A stretch of 64,000 nt of DNA from VYFG01 sp965204165 (lineage in GTDB: Bacteria > Pseudomonadota > Gammaproteobacteria > Arenicellales > Poriferihabitantaceae): contig OZ241969.1 of NCBI GenBank assembly GCA_965204165.1, positions 620,001 to 684,000 on the forward strand, written 5' to 3'. A program made the position numbers and the translations under genes. Each line of letters starts with the position of its first letter. Positions within the stretch are counted from its first letter, which is position 1. Below the pieces are notes generated by a model that was given only the letters and a program-made list of their open reading frames with translations, had not been told where the DNA came from and did no database searches. This document shows positions 34,374 to 44,993 of this stretch, piece by piece.

Positions 34374-35433
34374 GCGGATCCCGGGACCGGGGCTGAAGGT
34401 CGAAGCAGCTGATCTCGTTCAGGGATCCAAGCCGCATCAGGGGTCCCCAGGTGCCGGTGCCGCAGGAAACGTAGAGATGGCTGCCGCCCTGGCGGAACAG
34501 TCCCCGGATGCGGTTGAACCGCTGGCGCACCAGGAGGTTGAACGGGAAGATCTGGCCGTTGTGGGTATGGCCGGACAGCATCAGGTCCACGCCGTGCCCG
34601 ATGGCGGATTCCCAGCCCAGAGGGCGGTGGTACAGGAGAATGCTGAAATGATCGTCCCTCACCCCCACCTCGGGCAGGTGCCGGGCAACCTGGTCCGGGT
34701 TCTCGTCATCATCGATGCCGATGAACTGGACGCCATCCGCAAGGTAGCTTTGCTGACGCAGCGGGATCACGTCCAGTGCCTCCAGCATGGAAATCGCCTT
34801 GGGCAGGTCGGCGTAGCGCTCGTGGTTGCCCACGGAGAATAGGGTGGTGCCGGTGAGATTCTCCAGCGGCCTGAGGGCGTCGATTTCCACCGCGCTGGAA
34901 TCGATCAGGTCGCCGGTGATGGCCACGTAGTCCGGCTTGAGACGATTGATCCGCTCGACAATGCGGGCCATGAACCCGCCCTGGCGCGAGCCGATGTGGA
35001 TGTCGCTGATCTGCACCACCCGGAGCGGCCGGTCGAGCTTGTCCGATGCGATCTCGAACCGCCGGACAGCGACATGGTGCGAGGCGGCAATGGCGAAGAG
35101 CGCCAGCACCACCCCGGCCGCGAGCAGCCAGGGAACCGCCGCGCGGTCGGACAGCGGCAGGATCAGGCGCAGCAGCTCATAGACCACCGTGACCGAGGCG
35201 AACACGAAACTGATCCCCATCCAGTGCACCACCACGTAACGCAGCGCGAGCCTTGGGCCCTGGAAGGAAATCCACATGCCGAGGAACCCCACCGCCCAGA
35301 TCCCGAGGATCGCGGGCCACCCCAGGGTCCACTGCCCGCCGGCCCAGGCCGACAGCCGCCACGCCGGGTAGGCGAAGACATAGAAACAGGCCGCGGTGAA
35401 CAGCAGCAGGAACAGCGGGCGGACTCTGGACAC
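34351..35433 (-). CDS. Membrane-anchored metallophosphoesterase (YkuE-like)
   Basis: This 360-residue protein has about four N-terminal membrane helices (residues 5-115) and a calcineurin-type domain with all metal motifs: 'ISDIHIGSRQ', 'GDLIDS', 'GNHERY' and 'SGHTHNGQIFPF'. Homologs hydrolyse phosphoesters at the membrane, in some cases phospholipid or UDP-lipid substrates. The reaction here is not known. The gene stands alone. Confidence 0.87.
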   Translation of the reverse strand: MSRVRPLFLLLFTAACFYVFAYPAWRLSAWAGGQWTLGWPAILGIWAVGFLGMWISFQGPRLALRYVVVHWMGISFVFASVTVVYELLRLILPLSDRAAVPWLLAAGVVLALFAIAASHHVAVRRFEIASDKLDRPLRVVQISDIHIGSRQGGFMARIVERINRLKPDYVAITGDLIDSSAVEIDALRPLENLTGTTLFSVGNHERYADLPKAISMLEALDVIPLRQQSYLADGVQFIGIDDDENPDQVARHLPEVGVRDDHFSILLYHRPLGWESAIGHGVDLMLSGHTHNGQIFPFNLLVRQRFNRIRGLFRQGGSHLYVSCGTGTWGPLMRLGSLNEISCFDLQPRSRDPLTAGESR

Positions 35434-35564
35434 GATGAATGGTTGGTGGCTTTCCCCTCGGGATTGACCGGAACCATAACCGATGGTTCACTGCCGTGAC
35501 CAGCCGCCGCCCGTGCGGAGCCTAGCGGATGACTGCCGGCCTGGCCGGGGCGCCCGGAACCCGT

Positions 35565-36248
35565 TCAGCCGATGGACATTGCCAGTACGCGGCTGATCTG
35601 TGCCTGGTTCATGCCCGACTCCCCGCGCCAGGCATTGAACGCCTCCTGCACCTTTCGAAGAGCGGTCTTCCCGCCGGGCGGGCCGTCCACCACGCCGGCG
35701 TCGATCAGGGCCCGGGTCACGTCCCCCGTGACCAGGAACCCGTCCTTGCCCATGGCGCGAAGGTAGTACTGCGCGCTGTTGCCGCCAAGGCGCTCGCCGT
35801 GCTTCTTGAGGAAGTCCAGCAGTCCCACGTAATCGTCATCCGGCCAGCCGGCAATGAACGCGGCGAAGGATCCATGCTCCGCCGCCACCTGCCGGATCAT
35901 GGCGGCGTTGCGCGGCACCGTGAGGATCTTCTGCCGGTTGCGGACGATGCGCTCGTCCGCGCACAGTTCCTCGATGTCCTCCGGCGCGAGAAATGCGCAG
36001 GTGTCCACGTCGAAACGGTGAAACGCCTTCTCGAAGCCCGGCCACTTGTTCTCGATGACCCGCCAGACGAACCCGGCCTTGAAAACGGCCCGGGTCATGC
36101 CCGCCAGGTGCCGGTGGTCCGGAATCCGCGAAAGCGCCTTGGGGGCGAGAATGCCCGTGGGCAGTTTCTCCCGGAGGGCCTCCATCCCGCCATGATGCCC
36201 CGCCGCCCGATCGAGGATGGTTTCCAGCCTGCTGATTTTTTTCGCCAT
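35565..36248 (-). CDS. tag: DNA-3-methyladenine glycosylase I-like protein
   Basis: This 227-residue helix-hairpin-helix glycosylase of the Tag superfamily has 'FKAGFVWRVIENKWPGFEKAF', an E-x-x-W-P-type segment of the active site, and 'ILTVPRNAAMIRQVAAEHGS'. Tag removes 3-methyladenine from DNA. The usual N-terminal zinc Cys/His residues of E. coli Tag are not visible, so it belongs to a divergent subgroup. Start at 36248; longer frames overlap pyk. Confidence 0.75.
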   Translation of the reverse strand: MAKKISRLETILDRAAGHHGGMEALREKLPTGILAPKALSRIPDHRHLAGMTRAVFKAGFVWRVIENKWPGFEKAFHRFDVDTCAFLAPEDIEELCADERIVRNRQKILTVPRNAAMIRQVAAEHGSFAAFIAGWPDDDYVGLLDFLKKHGERLGGNSAQYYLRAMGKDGFLVTGDVTRALIDAGVVDGPPGGKTALRKVQEAFNAWRGESGMNQAQISRVLAMSIG

Positions 36249-36282
36249 ATAATCCCGCACGGAAGTTTCCGATCGCCCAATC

Positions 36283-37713
36283 ATGCCCCAAGCCGCCCGT
36301 TTGAGAAAGACCAAGGTCATCGCCACCATCGGCCCCGCCTGCGACGACATCGACACCCTCACCCGCATGATATCGGCCGGCATGAACGTCGCCCGGCTCA
36401 ACATGTCCCACGGTGACGTCGCCTACCATACCGCCACCCTGGAACGGATCCGGCAGGCGGCGGACGGCGCGGACACGACGGTTGCGGTCATGGTGGACAA
36501 TCGGGGCCGGGAAATCCGGACCCGCAGGATGGCGGCGGACGGCGCCACGCTCCGGCGGGGAGACCTGTTCCGCCTGTACGGCGACGGCAGGCCCGGGGAC
36601 GAGAACGGCGTCTCCCTCACCTACCCCAGGCTGCACCTGCATGCCCGGGCCGGCGAGCGGGTCCTGGTGGACGACGGCCAGATCGAGCTTCGCGTCGAGG
36701 AAACCGACGGCGAGTCGGTGGTCTGCCGGATCGTCTGCGGGGGCGTGCTGAAGCACAACAAGGGCGTCAACTTTCCCGACAGCACCGGCGCCCTCGACGA
36801 CATCGAGTACGACGACCGGATGGAGGTGGATTTCGCCGCCGCCCACCAGGTGGAATACTTCGCCGCCTCCTTCATCCGCAGCGGGCGCGAGATCCGGGAC
36901 CTCCGGGAGCGGTTCACGCGGCGCGGCGTGGACATTGCCATCATCGCCAAGATCGAGAACCGGGAAGGTGTCAGCAACATCGTCGACATCATCGACGCGG
37001 CCAACGGAATCATGGTGGCCCGGGGCGACCTCGGCGTGGAACTGGAGATGGGTGAAGGCCCGAAGATCCAGAAGCAGATCATCCGCGCCACGGTATCCCG
37101 GGGCAAGCCGGTGATCACCGCCACCCAGATGCTGGACTCCATGGAGCGCAACCCCCGCCCCACCCGCGCCGAGGTGAACGACGTCGCCAACGCCATCTTC
37201 GACGGCTCATCCGCGGTGATGCTCTCCGGTGAAACCGCCTCCGGCACCCGGCCCGTGGAATCCGTGGACACCATGGCCAGACTGGCGCTGGAGGCGGAAT
37301 CGGGCCTCGATGAATACGGCTACCTGCAGCGCATCGAGTCCCACCCGTCCAACGAGGTCACCGAGGCAGTGGCCCAGGCCGCCATCACCATGGCCAATCA
37401 CCTCAAGGCCGCCGCGATCATCGCCCTCACGGAAACCGGGTTCACCGCGCGGCTGATCTCCAAGCACCGACCCAAGAGCCCCATCCTGGCCGTGACTTCC
37501 TCGAAACCGGTGGTGCAGCGCCTGGCCATGAACTGGGGCGTGCTGGGGATGCTGTACCAGGGGCAGGGCAACGACGACGACCGCACCCAATTCGCCCTGG
37601 CAAACGCCAGGGAACTGGGTTACGTCAGCACGGGGGACCTCGTGATCATGACCGCGGGCAGCGCGCGCCAGGCGGGCAGTACCGATCTCATCCGCGTGCT
37701 CACCGTCGACTAA
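36283..37713 (+). CDS. pyk: Pyruvate kinase
   Basis: This 476-residue enzyme matches the family length. 'KTKVIATIGPAC' is the N-terminal signature; 'IIAKIENREGV' holds the catalytic Lys; 'MVARGDLGVEL' binds metal and PEP; 'VITATQMLDSM' and a C-terminal allosteric domain follow. It converts PEP and ADP to pyruvate and ATP in the cytoplasm. It diverges from tag with a 34-bp gap. It would act downstream of the glyceraldehyde 3-phosphate from the KDPG route. Confidence 0.95.
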   Translation: MPQAARLRKTKVIATIGPACDDIDTLTRMISAGMNVARLNMSHGDVAYHTATLERIRQAADGADTTVAVMVDNRGREIRTRRMAADGATLRRGDLFRLYGDGRPGDENGVSLTYPRLHLHARAGERVLVDDGQIELRVEETDGESVVCRIVCGGVLKHNKGVNFPDSTGALDDIEYDDRMEVDFAAAHQVEYFAASFIRSGREIRDLRERFTRRGVDIAIIAKIENREGVSNIVDIIDAANGIMVARGDLGVELEMGEGPKIQKQIIRATVSRGKPVITATQMLDSMERNPRPTRAEVNDVANAIFDGSSAVMLSGETASGTRPVESVDTMARLALEAESGLDEYGYLQRIESHPSNEVTEAVAQAAITMANHLKAAAIIALTETGFTARLISKHRPKSPILAVTSSKPVVQRLAMNWGVLGMLYQGQGNDDDRTQFALANARELGYVSTGDLVIMTAGSARQAGSTDLIRVLTVD

Positions 37714-37810
37714 CCCGAGCTCACATAATCAAGGCTGCCTTGCCATGCCTCTTCGGGAAGTAGAATATGCGTTTCGCAATTCAATGCTCTATTGTTGAGG
37801 GGGTGCAGAC

Positions 37811-38197
37811 ATGATCGGATATGCCATGGTCGGGGTCAGCGACCTGCAGCGTTCCTCGAACTACTACGACGCCATCCTGGCGCCGCTCGGGCTGGTGCAG
37901 GCTGAAAGCGACCCCGCCTTTGTCGGCTATGCCCCGGCATCCGCCCCGACTGAAATCGAATTTTACGTAACGAAGCCGTTCAACGAAAAACCGGCGACAG
38001 CCGGCAACGGCACGATGATCGCTTTTCTGGCCGGTTCGAGACCCGCGGTCGATCTGTTTCACAGTACGGCACTGGAAAACGGCGGCACGGATGAAGGCGC
38101 GCCCGGACCGCGCCCCGCCGACGGCACGATCTACTATGCCTACGCCCGCGATCCGGATGGCAACAAGATCTGCGCCTATTGCACGAACGCAAACTAG
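37811..38197 (+). CDS. VOC-family (glyoxalase-like) protein
   Basis: This 128-residue protein has two VOC repeats. It begins 'MIGYAMVGVSDLQRSSNYYD' and ends with 'IYYAYARDPDGNKICAYC', the usual second-metal-ligand region. The typical metal Glu/His positions are only partly clear. Members catalyse isomerisation or ring cleavage or bind small molecules. The substrate is unknown. Confidence 0.85.
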   Translation: MIGYAMVGVSDLQRSSNYYDAILAPLGLVQAESDPAFVGYAPASAPTEIEFYVTKPFNEKPATAGNGTMIAFLAGSRPAVDLFHSTALENGGTDEGAPGPRPADGTIYYAYARDPDGNKICAYCTNAN

Positions 38198-38393
38198 CGC
38201 CGGCGCCATGCAAGGCGTCGGCAATCAGCGGAAGTGGCTCAAACGAAAGCGCCGCCATTCATGGCGGGCAGGTCACGGATGCAGAAGCCGGCGCCTCGTA
38301 TAACGCTTCATCCACCCAGGCCCATTTTGTTTTCACCATAGTTATGCCTCCGCCGGGGCGTGCTCCGGGAATTCCCCGATCGGCGCCGCTGAA

Positions 38394-38705
38394 TCATTCC
38401 TCGGGGTTTCCCGACAGGCGCCAGCCCTTGAACCCTCCGTCCAGGCTGTAGCAGCGCTCGAAGCCCTGCGCGGCGAGAAACCGTGCGGCGTCCTGGCTGG
38501 TATTGCCGTGATAGCAGCAGACGATGACCGGGCCTGCGCGGTCGGCGGTGGCGATGAACTCCGCCACGTTCCGGTTGTCCAGGTGCAGTGCCCCGGCGAT
38601 ATGCCCCGAGCGGAAGGAGGCCGGATCGCGGATGTCCACGACGACGGCGTTTTCACTGCGGATCATTTCCAGGGCGCCCGCCTGGTCGATGCGTTGGTAG
38701 TCCAT
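38394..38705 (-). CDS. glpE: Thiosulfate sulfurtransferase, GlpE type
   Basis: This 103-residue single-domain rhodanese has 'VVDIRDPASFRSGHIAGALH' and the active-site loop 'CCYHGNTSQ' with the sulfur-accepting Cys, ending 'GGFKGWRLS'. The C-Y-H-G-N-T-S-Q loop is diagnostic of GlpE. It transfers sulfur from thiosulfate to cyanide or thioredoxin. It lies downstream of the retropepsin gene on the same strand. Confidence 0.9.
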   Translation of the reverse strand: MDYQRIDQAGALEMIRSENAVVVDIRDPASFRSGHIAGALHLDNRNVAEFIATADRAGPVIVCCYHGNTSQDAARFLAAQGFERCYSLDGGFKGWRLSGNPEE

Positions 38706-38802
38706 GATGATCTGTGACGGTTTCCGCCCGGGGCCGGCGGTTGCGAAACCCGCGCCGGGCCAGGATACCCGCAGGCGAGTATACGCGAACCGGCCTCGGG
38801 GA

Positions 38803-39315
38803 TCAGGGCTGCGGAACCCGCAGGCGAAGCTCCTCCCCCCTTTGCACCAGTTCCAGTTCGCCTAGGAAGCTCATGCCGAGCAGGATTTCCTGCCCGCCCA
38901 TGCCGGGATTGATGCTGGCGGGGACATTGCCCATCTCGATGTGCCCGAGCCGGACCCGCTCCAGGCGGGTGGCATAGACGGTGACATCGCCATTGGCGGT
39001 CCTCGCCGTCAACGCCGGTCCCCTGGCAAGGCCGATGGCGTCGGCAACCTCCCCCGGTATGCTGACGAGGGTGGCGCCGGTGTCCAGGAAGAAGCGCACC
39101 GGGCGGCCGTTGATCTCGCCGCTGGCAACGTAATGTCCCGCCCGGTTCTGTTTCAGCACCACCTCGCGCTCCCCGCCTTCGAGCACGCGGGTGAGGTTGG
39201 CCCGGTTGGGGTTCTGCTGCTGGTCCAGCAGCCAGCTGAAAATGTACGTCATCCCGCCGATGAACAGCAGGGTCACGATGATGCCGCCGTATCGCCGGAA
39301 GGTGCTGCCGGACAA
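38803..39315 (-). CDS. Membrane-anchored retropepsin-like aspartic protease (TIGR02281 type)
   Basis: This 170-residue protein has one N-terminal helix ('GGIIVTLLFIGGMTYIFSWLL') and a clan AA protease domain with the catalytic 'FLDTGATLVS' and the later 'LLGMSFLGEL'. Only one D-T-G is present, so it should work as a dimer. The start is TTG at 39315, with AGGA about 10 bp upstream. Periplasmic location is likely. Targets are unknown. Confidence 0.85.
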   Translation of the reverse strand: MSGSTFRRYGGIIVTLLFIGGMTYIFSWLLDQQQNPNRANLTRVLEGGEREVVLKQNRAGHYVASGEINGRPVRFFLDTGATLVSIPGEVADAIGLARGPALTARTANGDVTVYATRLERVRLGHIEMGNVPASINPGMGGQEILLGMSFLGELELVQRGEELRLRVPQP

Positions 39316-39444
39316 CTGTCACGATCCTGGGAACCCGGATGCCAATATACCCGACCCGGGACCCGCGACCCACCCCGGGTGACGGTCCCGTGGTGCCGCC
39401 CGGCATGTCATTGGGTATACTTTCGGGGCTACCCTTGCGCACCC

Positions 39445-40278
39445 ATGACCGATCACGCCAGCAGGATCAAGTCGATGAAGCTCTATACCCACATAGGGCG
39501 CATCCACAATGAACTCGCCGAACTCGGCAAAAGCGCGGCCGACCCGATCAGCGCCGGGGAGATCAGCGCGTTCGACCAGCTGCACTATCACGGCACCCGC
39601 GCCGTGGACGACGCCATCGGGCGCATGGGGCTCGATACCGGCTCCAGGGTGCTGGAGATCGGTTCGGGGCTTGGCGGTCCCGCGCGCCATATCGCCAGCC
39701 GCGCCGGCGCCCGGGTGCTGGCGCTGGAGCTGCAGCCGGACCAGGACGAGCTCGCCGCCGAACTGACCGCGCGCTGCGGTCTGTCCGCGCTGGTGGAACA
39801 TGCCTGCGGCGACTTTCTCGCCTTCGACTGGGGGAGCCGGCGCTTCGACGCCATCGTGAGCTGGCTGGCGATCTTCCACATCCCGGACCGCGGGGAGCTG
39901 CTCGGGATATCCCGCGACATCCTGGCGGAGGGAGGGCTTTTCTATGCCGAGGACATGTACTCCCGCAGCCCCATGGACCCGGAGGCGCACGCCGAGCTCG
40001 CGAGCGGCATGTACGCCGCCTACCTGCCGGATTACGATACCTACCGGCAGGACTTCGCCGCGGCGGGCTTCGAGATCCTGGCCTTGGACGACATGTCCGA
40101 CGACTGGACCGAATTCACCACCGGCCGGCTGGCGGACCACCGCAGCCGACGCGAGCGCCACGTGCGCGTCCACGGCGAGCCGACCTACCGGGCCCTGGAG
40201 GAGTTCTACGACCTGGTGAACCGTCATTTCCGCTCGGGTAAACTGGGCGGTCTACGTATTCTCGCGCGCAGCCCCTGA
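39445..40278 (+). CDS. Class I SAM-dependent methyltransferase (sarcosine/dimethylglycine type)
   Basis: This 277-residue protein has motif I 'VLEIGSGLGGPARHIASR' and the acidic 'ALELQPDQ' loop. 'FDAIVSWLAIFHIPDR' is motif IV. Similar proteins methylate glycine derivatives or phosphoethanolamine. The longer frame to 38941 overlaps the divergent protease gene, so I use the ATG at 39445. It stands 55 bp before the Liv-type operon and could belong to it. Confidence 0.8.
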   Translation: MTDHASRIKSMKLYTHIGRIHNELAELGKSAADPISAGEISAFDQLHYHGTRAVDDAIGRMGLDTGSRVLEIGSGLGGPARHIASRAGARVLALELQPDQDELAAELTARCGLSALVEHACGDFLAFDWGSRRFDAIVSWLAIFHIPDRGELLGISRDILAEGGLFYAEDMYSRSPMDPEAHAELASGMYAAYLPDYDTYRQDFAAAGFEILALDDMSDDWTEFTTGRLADHRSRRERHVRVHGEPTYRALEEFYDLVNRHFRSGKLGGLRILARSP

Positions 40279-40333
40279 CCCGACCCCGGGTTGCCGGGCT
40301 GCCGCATCACAACCATCCGTGAGGTACCAACCC

Positions 40334-41638
40334 ATGTCCAATCGCACAAACAAAGATAGTCCCGATACCGGCCGCCGCAAGACCCTGAGGACCCTGGGCG
40401 CCGCGGCGGGCGCGGGGGTGGCCGCCAGTCTCTCGCCCACGCTGTTTCCAAGGGCCCATGCCCAGTCCGCCCCCATCCGGATCGGCGCCCAGTTCCACCG
40501 CACGGGCATCGGCGCCTCCTACGGGCGCTGGTACGAGCGCACCGCGCAGGCGGCGGCGAAACTGATCAACGACGAGGGCGGAATCAACGGCCGGCCCCTG
40601 GAACTGGTGGTCGAGGACGACGGGACCGACCCGAAGCGGGGCGCCGAGGTCGTCGAGAAATTCGCCGCCCAGCACAACGTGGACGTCGCCTACGGCACCC
40701 TGTTCTCCCATGTGGTGAACGGCTCCGCGCCCCGGGCGGGGGAACTCAAGCTTCCCTACATCGTGGTCTCCGAGGGTTATCACGTGGCCTCGGGAAAGCT
40801 CAACCGGTACGTGTTCCAGCCCGGCATCACCGACGTCCGGTCCCAGGTGATCTCGATGGCGCCCTGGGTGGCGTCCAATCTCGGCCGGAAGGTCACCATG
40901 ATCTTCCCGGACTACGCGTTCGGCCACGATCACCGGGACTACTTTTCCCAGGCCATCGCCGCCCAGGGCGGGGAGGTGCTGGAACTGATCGCAATTCCCC
41001 CCACGGAAACCTCCTTCACCCGGCACCTGCCAAGGATCGCCCGGGATACGGAAGTGCTGTACCACGTCATGGTGGGGCCCGGCGTGCTCACCTTCGTCAA
41101 GGAACTGGGGCAGCATTTCGGCAGCCAGCGGCCGGAGATCTTCGGCTTCATCGACTCCCTCGAGGCGGTGGACCTGAAGACCCCCCAGCTCGAGTTCCTC
41201 GAGGGCACCTATTTCTGGGAAGGCTATCCCCGCTATGCCCAGCCGGACCAGTCGGAGCATGACCGGTTCTACCGGGCCGCCGTCGGCGTCGACGACAACG
41301 GCGCCAGCATCAGCGACCCCAAGGATGTCTCCACCTATGCGCACATGTTCGGCTGCTGGGAGACCCTGTTCATCATCAAGCAGGCCATGGAGGCCTGCGA
41401 CTATAGCGGCCCGGAAGACCGCGCCCGGTTCGTCGAGGCCATGGAGGCTATGGAGTCCTTCGAGGAGGGGCGGAACCATCCCCAGGGCAGCAAGGTGTTC
41501 GACGCCCGCATCCACCAGTGCTTCGGCCACCAGTCCATCTCGAAGGTGGAGGGCGGCCGGCTGAACGTGGTCCACAGGACCTCGATCGAGGACGGGCGCT
41601 ACGAGGCCGAGGCGGACTACACCACCATGCCGCTGTAG
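40334..41638 (+). CDS. Branched-chain/amide-type ABC solute-binding protein (LivK/UrtA-like)
   Basis: This 434-residue binding protein carries a Tat-type signal (RRKTLRTLG, hydrophobic part to 'FPRAHAQSA'). The mature start 'IRIGAQFHRTGIGASYGRWY' and 'KLINDEGGINGRPLELVVED' are typical of the periplasmic-binding fold type I. ATG at 40334 follows TGAGG. The Liv operon genes follow directly. Candidate ligands are amino acids, urea or short amides; the protein cannot distinguish them. Confidence 0.9.
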   Translation: MSNRTNKDSPDTGRRKTLRTLGAAAGAGVAASLSPTLFPRAHAQSAPIRIGAQFHRTGIGASYGRWYERTAQAAAKLINDEGGINGRPLELVVEDDGTDPKRGAEVVEKFAAQHNVDVAYGTLFSHVVNGSAPRAGELKLPYIVVSEGYHVASGKLNRYVFQPGITDVRSQVISMAPWVASNLGRKVTMIFPDYAFGHDHRDYFSQAIAAQGGEVLELIAIPPTETSFTRHLPRIARDTEVLYHVMVGPGVLTFVKELGQHFGSQRPEIFGFIDSLEAVDLKTPQLEFLEGTYFWEGYPRYAQPDQSEHDRFYRAAVGVDDNGASISDPKDVSTYAHMFGCWETLFIIKQAMEACDYSGPEDRARFVEAMEAMESFEEGRNHPQGSKVFDARIHQCFGHQSISKVEGGRLNVVHRTSIEDGRYEAEADYTTMPL

Positions 41639-41725
41639 CGCAGGGGACGACTCACCGGGGCAATGTCCGGCTGGCCGGCATTGCCCCGATCACCGTTGCC
41701 GCCGTCGCCCGCTTCCCCCTGAGGC

Positions 41726-42610
41726 ATGGATTTCGGTCCGTTCTTCCTTCTCGCCACCCTGGAGGGGCTGGTGCAGGCCGCGGTGCTCTGCCTCACCGCC
41801 CTGGGGCTGTCGCTGGTGTTCGGCGTCATGCGGGTGGTCAATGTCGCCCACGGCGAGTTCTTCATGCTCGGCGCGGTCATGGCCTGGTGGGTGGCCACCT
41901 GGGCCGGCGGACACCCGGCCCTGGGATTCGCCCTGGCCCTGGTGCTGGCGCCGCTCCTGGTGGGGGCCATCGCCTGGGCGGGCGAGCGGCTGGTGCTGAA
42001 GCGGGTGTCCTACGATCCCGAGGCAACCATCGTCGCCACGATCGGCATGCTCTACATCATCCAACAGACCACGCTGCTGACCTTCGGCCCCGATGCCCGG
42101 GCCGTGAACCCGCCCTTCTACTTCCGCGTTGAATTTCCCTGGTTCGGGTATTCCGGCTACAAGCTCTGTGTCATCGCCGCCGCCCTGGTCCTGCTCCTGG
42201 CCACCTGGTTCCTCATCTCCCGCACGCGCCTTGGCCTGATCATGCGGGCGACGCGGTTCGACCGCGAAACCGCGGAGAATTTCGGCATCGCCGTGGGCCA
42301 GGTCTACGCCATGGTGTTCGCCCTGGGCGCCGCCCTGGCGGCGGCGGGGGCGGTGCTGGTGGTGCCGGTCCGGCAGGCGCACTACCTGATGGGCATCGAC
42401 CCGCTGCTCCTGTCCTTCATCGTGGTCATCATCGGCGGACTCGGCAGCATCCGGGGAACGCTGGTGGCGGCGCTCCTGATCGGGCTGAGCGACGGCATCA
42501 TCTCGGTGTTCTTTTCCCCCACGCTGGCGAAAATGATCTCCACCCTGGCCGTCGCCCTGGTGCTGGTGTTCCGGCCCCAGGGCCTGTTCGGCATCCGCGC
42601 CAGGGCCTGA
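41726..42610 (+). CDS. livH: Liv-type ABC importer permease (LivH)
   Basis: This 294-residue permease has about eight helices. It shows 'GLSLVFGVMRVVNVAHGEFF', the LivH family start, and 'GIDPLLLSFIVVIIGGLGSI' with 'GTLVAALLIGLSDG' near the end. It forms the channel with LivM. It lies 87 bp after the binding-protein gene and 2 bp before livM. Confidence 0.92.
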   Translation: MDFGPFFLLATLEGLVQAAVLCLTALGLSLVFGVMRVVNVAHGEFFMLGAVMAWWVATWAGGHPALGFALALVLAPLLVGAIAWAGERLVLKRVSYDPEATIVATIGMLYIIQQTTLLTFGPDARAVNPPFYFRVEFPWFGYSGYKLCVIAAALVLLLATWFLISRTRLGLIMRATRFDRETAENFGIAVGQVYAMVFALGAALAAAGAVLVVPVRQAHYLMGIDPLLLSFIVVIIGGLGSIRGTLVAALLIGLSDGIISVFFSPTLAKMISTLAVALVLVFRPQGLFGIRARA

Positions 42611-42612
42611 CG

Positions 42613-43565
42613 ATGTCCGCCTGGCGAAAGTCGCTGCTGCTCCACGGCGCCATCCTGGCGGCGCTGTTCGGCCTGCAGTTCGTGCTGCCGGAATACCACC
42701 ACCTGGCGGTGACCCGGGTCCTGCTGCTGGCGGTTTTCGCCATGGGCTTCAACCTGCTTTTCGGCTACACCGGCCTGCTCAGCCTGGGACACGCCATGTT
42801 CTTCGCCGCGGGCATGTACGGCGCCGGGCTCACCGCCTACCACCTCGCCTGGCCGGTGCCGGCGGCCATGCTGTTCGGGGTGCTGTGCGGCGCCGGTCTT
42901 TCCCTGGTGGTGGGCCTCCTTGCGCTTCGGACCACCGGCGTCGCGTTCATGATCGTGACCCTGATGATCTCCCAGGTGGTCTACCTCGCGACGGTGTACT
43001 TCACCACCTGGACCCGGGGTGACGAGGGCCTGGTGATGCCCGCCGCGGCGCGCAGCTTCGAGCTCCTCGGCAGGCAATGGCTGCTGACGGACCCGTCGAC
43101 CCGCTACAACCTGGCGCTCGCGCTGCTGGCGCTGACCATGGCCTGCGTGCTCCAGGTGGTGCGGAGGCGCTTCGGCCGTGCGCTCATCGCCATCCGGGAA
43201 AACGAGGACCGGTCCAGGATGCTGGGTTACAACACCTTCATCTTCAAGCTCCAGGCGCTGACGCTGTCGGGCACGCTGTCCGCCATGGCCGGAGCGGCCT
43301 ATGCCCTGATGTTCGCCTACATCGGATCCTCTTTCGCCGCCATCCAGTATTCCATCGACCCCCTGCTCTACACCCTCCTCGGCGGCGCCGGCACGGTGGC
43401 GGGGCCCATCGTGGGAACCTTCTTCATGTTCTACCTGGTGGATCTTGCCAGCGAACACACCACCGCCTACCTGCTGGTCACCGGCGTGGTGCTGCTGTTC
43501 CTGGTGCTGTTCTTTCCCCGGGGAGCGCTCGGGTACGTCCGGGAGCGCTGGCTCGGGTGGCTGCC

Positions 43566-43569
<4 letters not shown>
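42613..43569 (+). CDS. livM: Liv-type ABC importer permease (LivM)
   Basis: This 318-residue permease has the LivM markers 'GFNLLFGYTGLLSLGHAMFF' and 'ALIAIRENEDRSRMLGYNTF' (the cytoplasmic coupling loop), followed by 'GGAGTVAGPIVGTFF'. The 3' end overlaps livG by 4 bp. Confidence 0.92.
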
Positions 43570-44281
<712 letters not shown>

Positions 44282-44282
<1 letters not shown>

Positions 44283-44977
44283 TGCATCTGGCGCTTCGGG
44301 GAGTCAACGGCTACTACGGCAGCATCCGGGTGCTCCGGGACGTGGACCTCGCGGTGGCCGGCGGCGAGATCCTGTGCCTGCTCGGCCGCAACGGCGCCGG
44401 CAAGACCACACTGCTGCGGGCCATCATGGGACAGGTGCGCCGCGAGGGCGATTTCCTCCTGGAAGGCCGGCCCATCGGCGGCCTCAGGCCCCACGAGATT
44501 CCCCGCCGGGGGATCGGCTACGTGCCCCAGGGCCGGCGGCTCTTCGCGGAACTCACCGTGACGGAAAACCTGGAGATCGGCATCATGGCCACCCGCAGGG
44601 ACCGGACGGCCATGCACGAGGCCCTGGAATTCTTCCCGCCGCTGGCGGACAGGCTGAACCAGGTGGCCGGCACCCTGAGCGGCGGCGAGCAGCAGATGCT
44701 GGCCATGGCCAGGGCCTTGTGCCTCAAGCCCTCGGTCCTGCTGCTCGACGAGCCCACCGAAGGCCTGATGCCGTCGATGGTCGCCGGCATCCGCGACGTG
44801 ATCCTCAGGCTCCGGGACGGCGGCGTGGCCGTGCTGCTGGTGGAACAGAGGGTGGACACGGTCATGCCCGTGGCGGACCGGGTGGCGTTTCTCGAAACCG
44901 GCGTGCTCCGGCTGGACGCCAGGCGCGACGAGGTGGAGGCGGACCCCGGACTGCTCCGGCGCTACCTCGGCGTGTAG
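44282..44977 (+). CDS. livF: Liv-type ABC importer ATPase (LivF)
   Basis: This is a 231-residue ATPase with Walker A GRNGAGKT, signature LSGGEQQM and Walker B LLLDEPTEGLMP. 'GIGYVPQGRRLFAELTVTEN' is typical of LivF. The start codon overlaps the livG stop by one base. It is the last gene of the operon and converges with the GATase gene 16 bp away. Confidence 0.93.
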
Positions 44978-44993
44978 GGCGATGCGGGCGGCT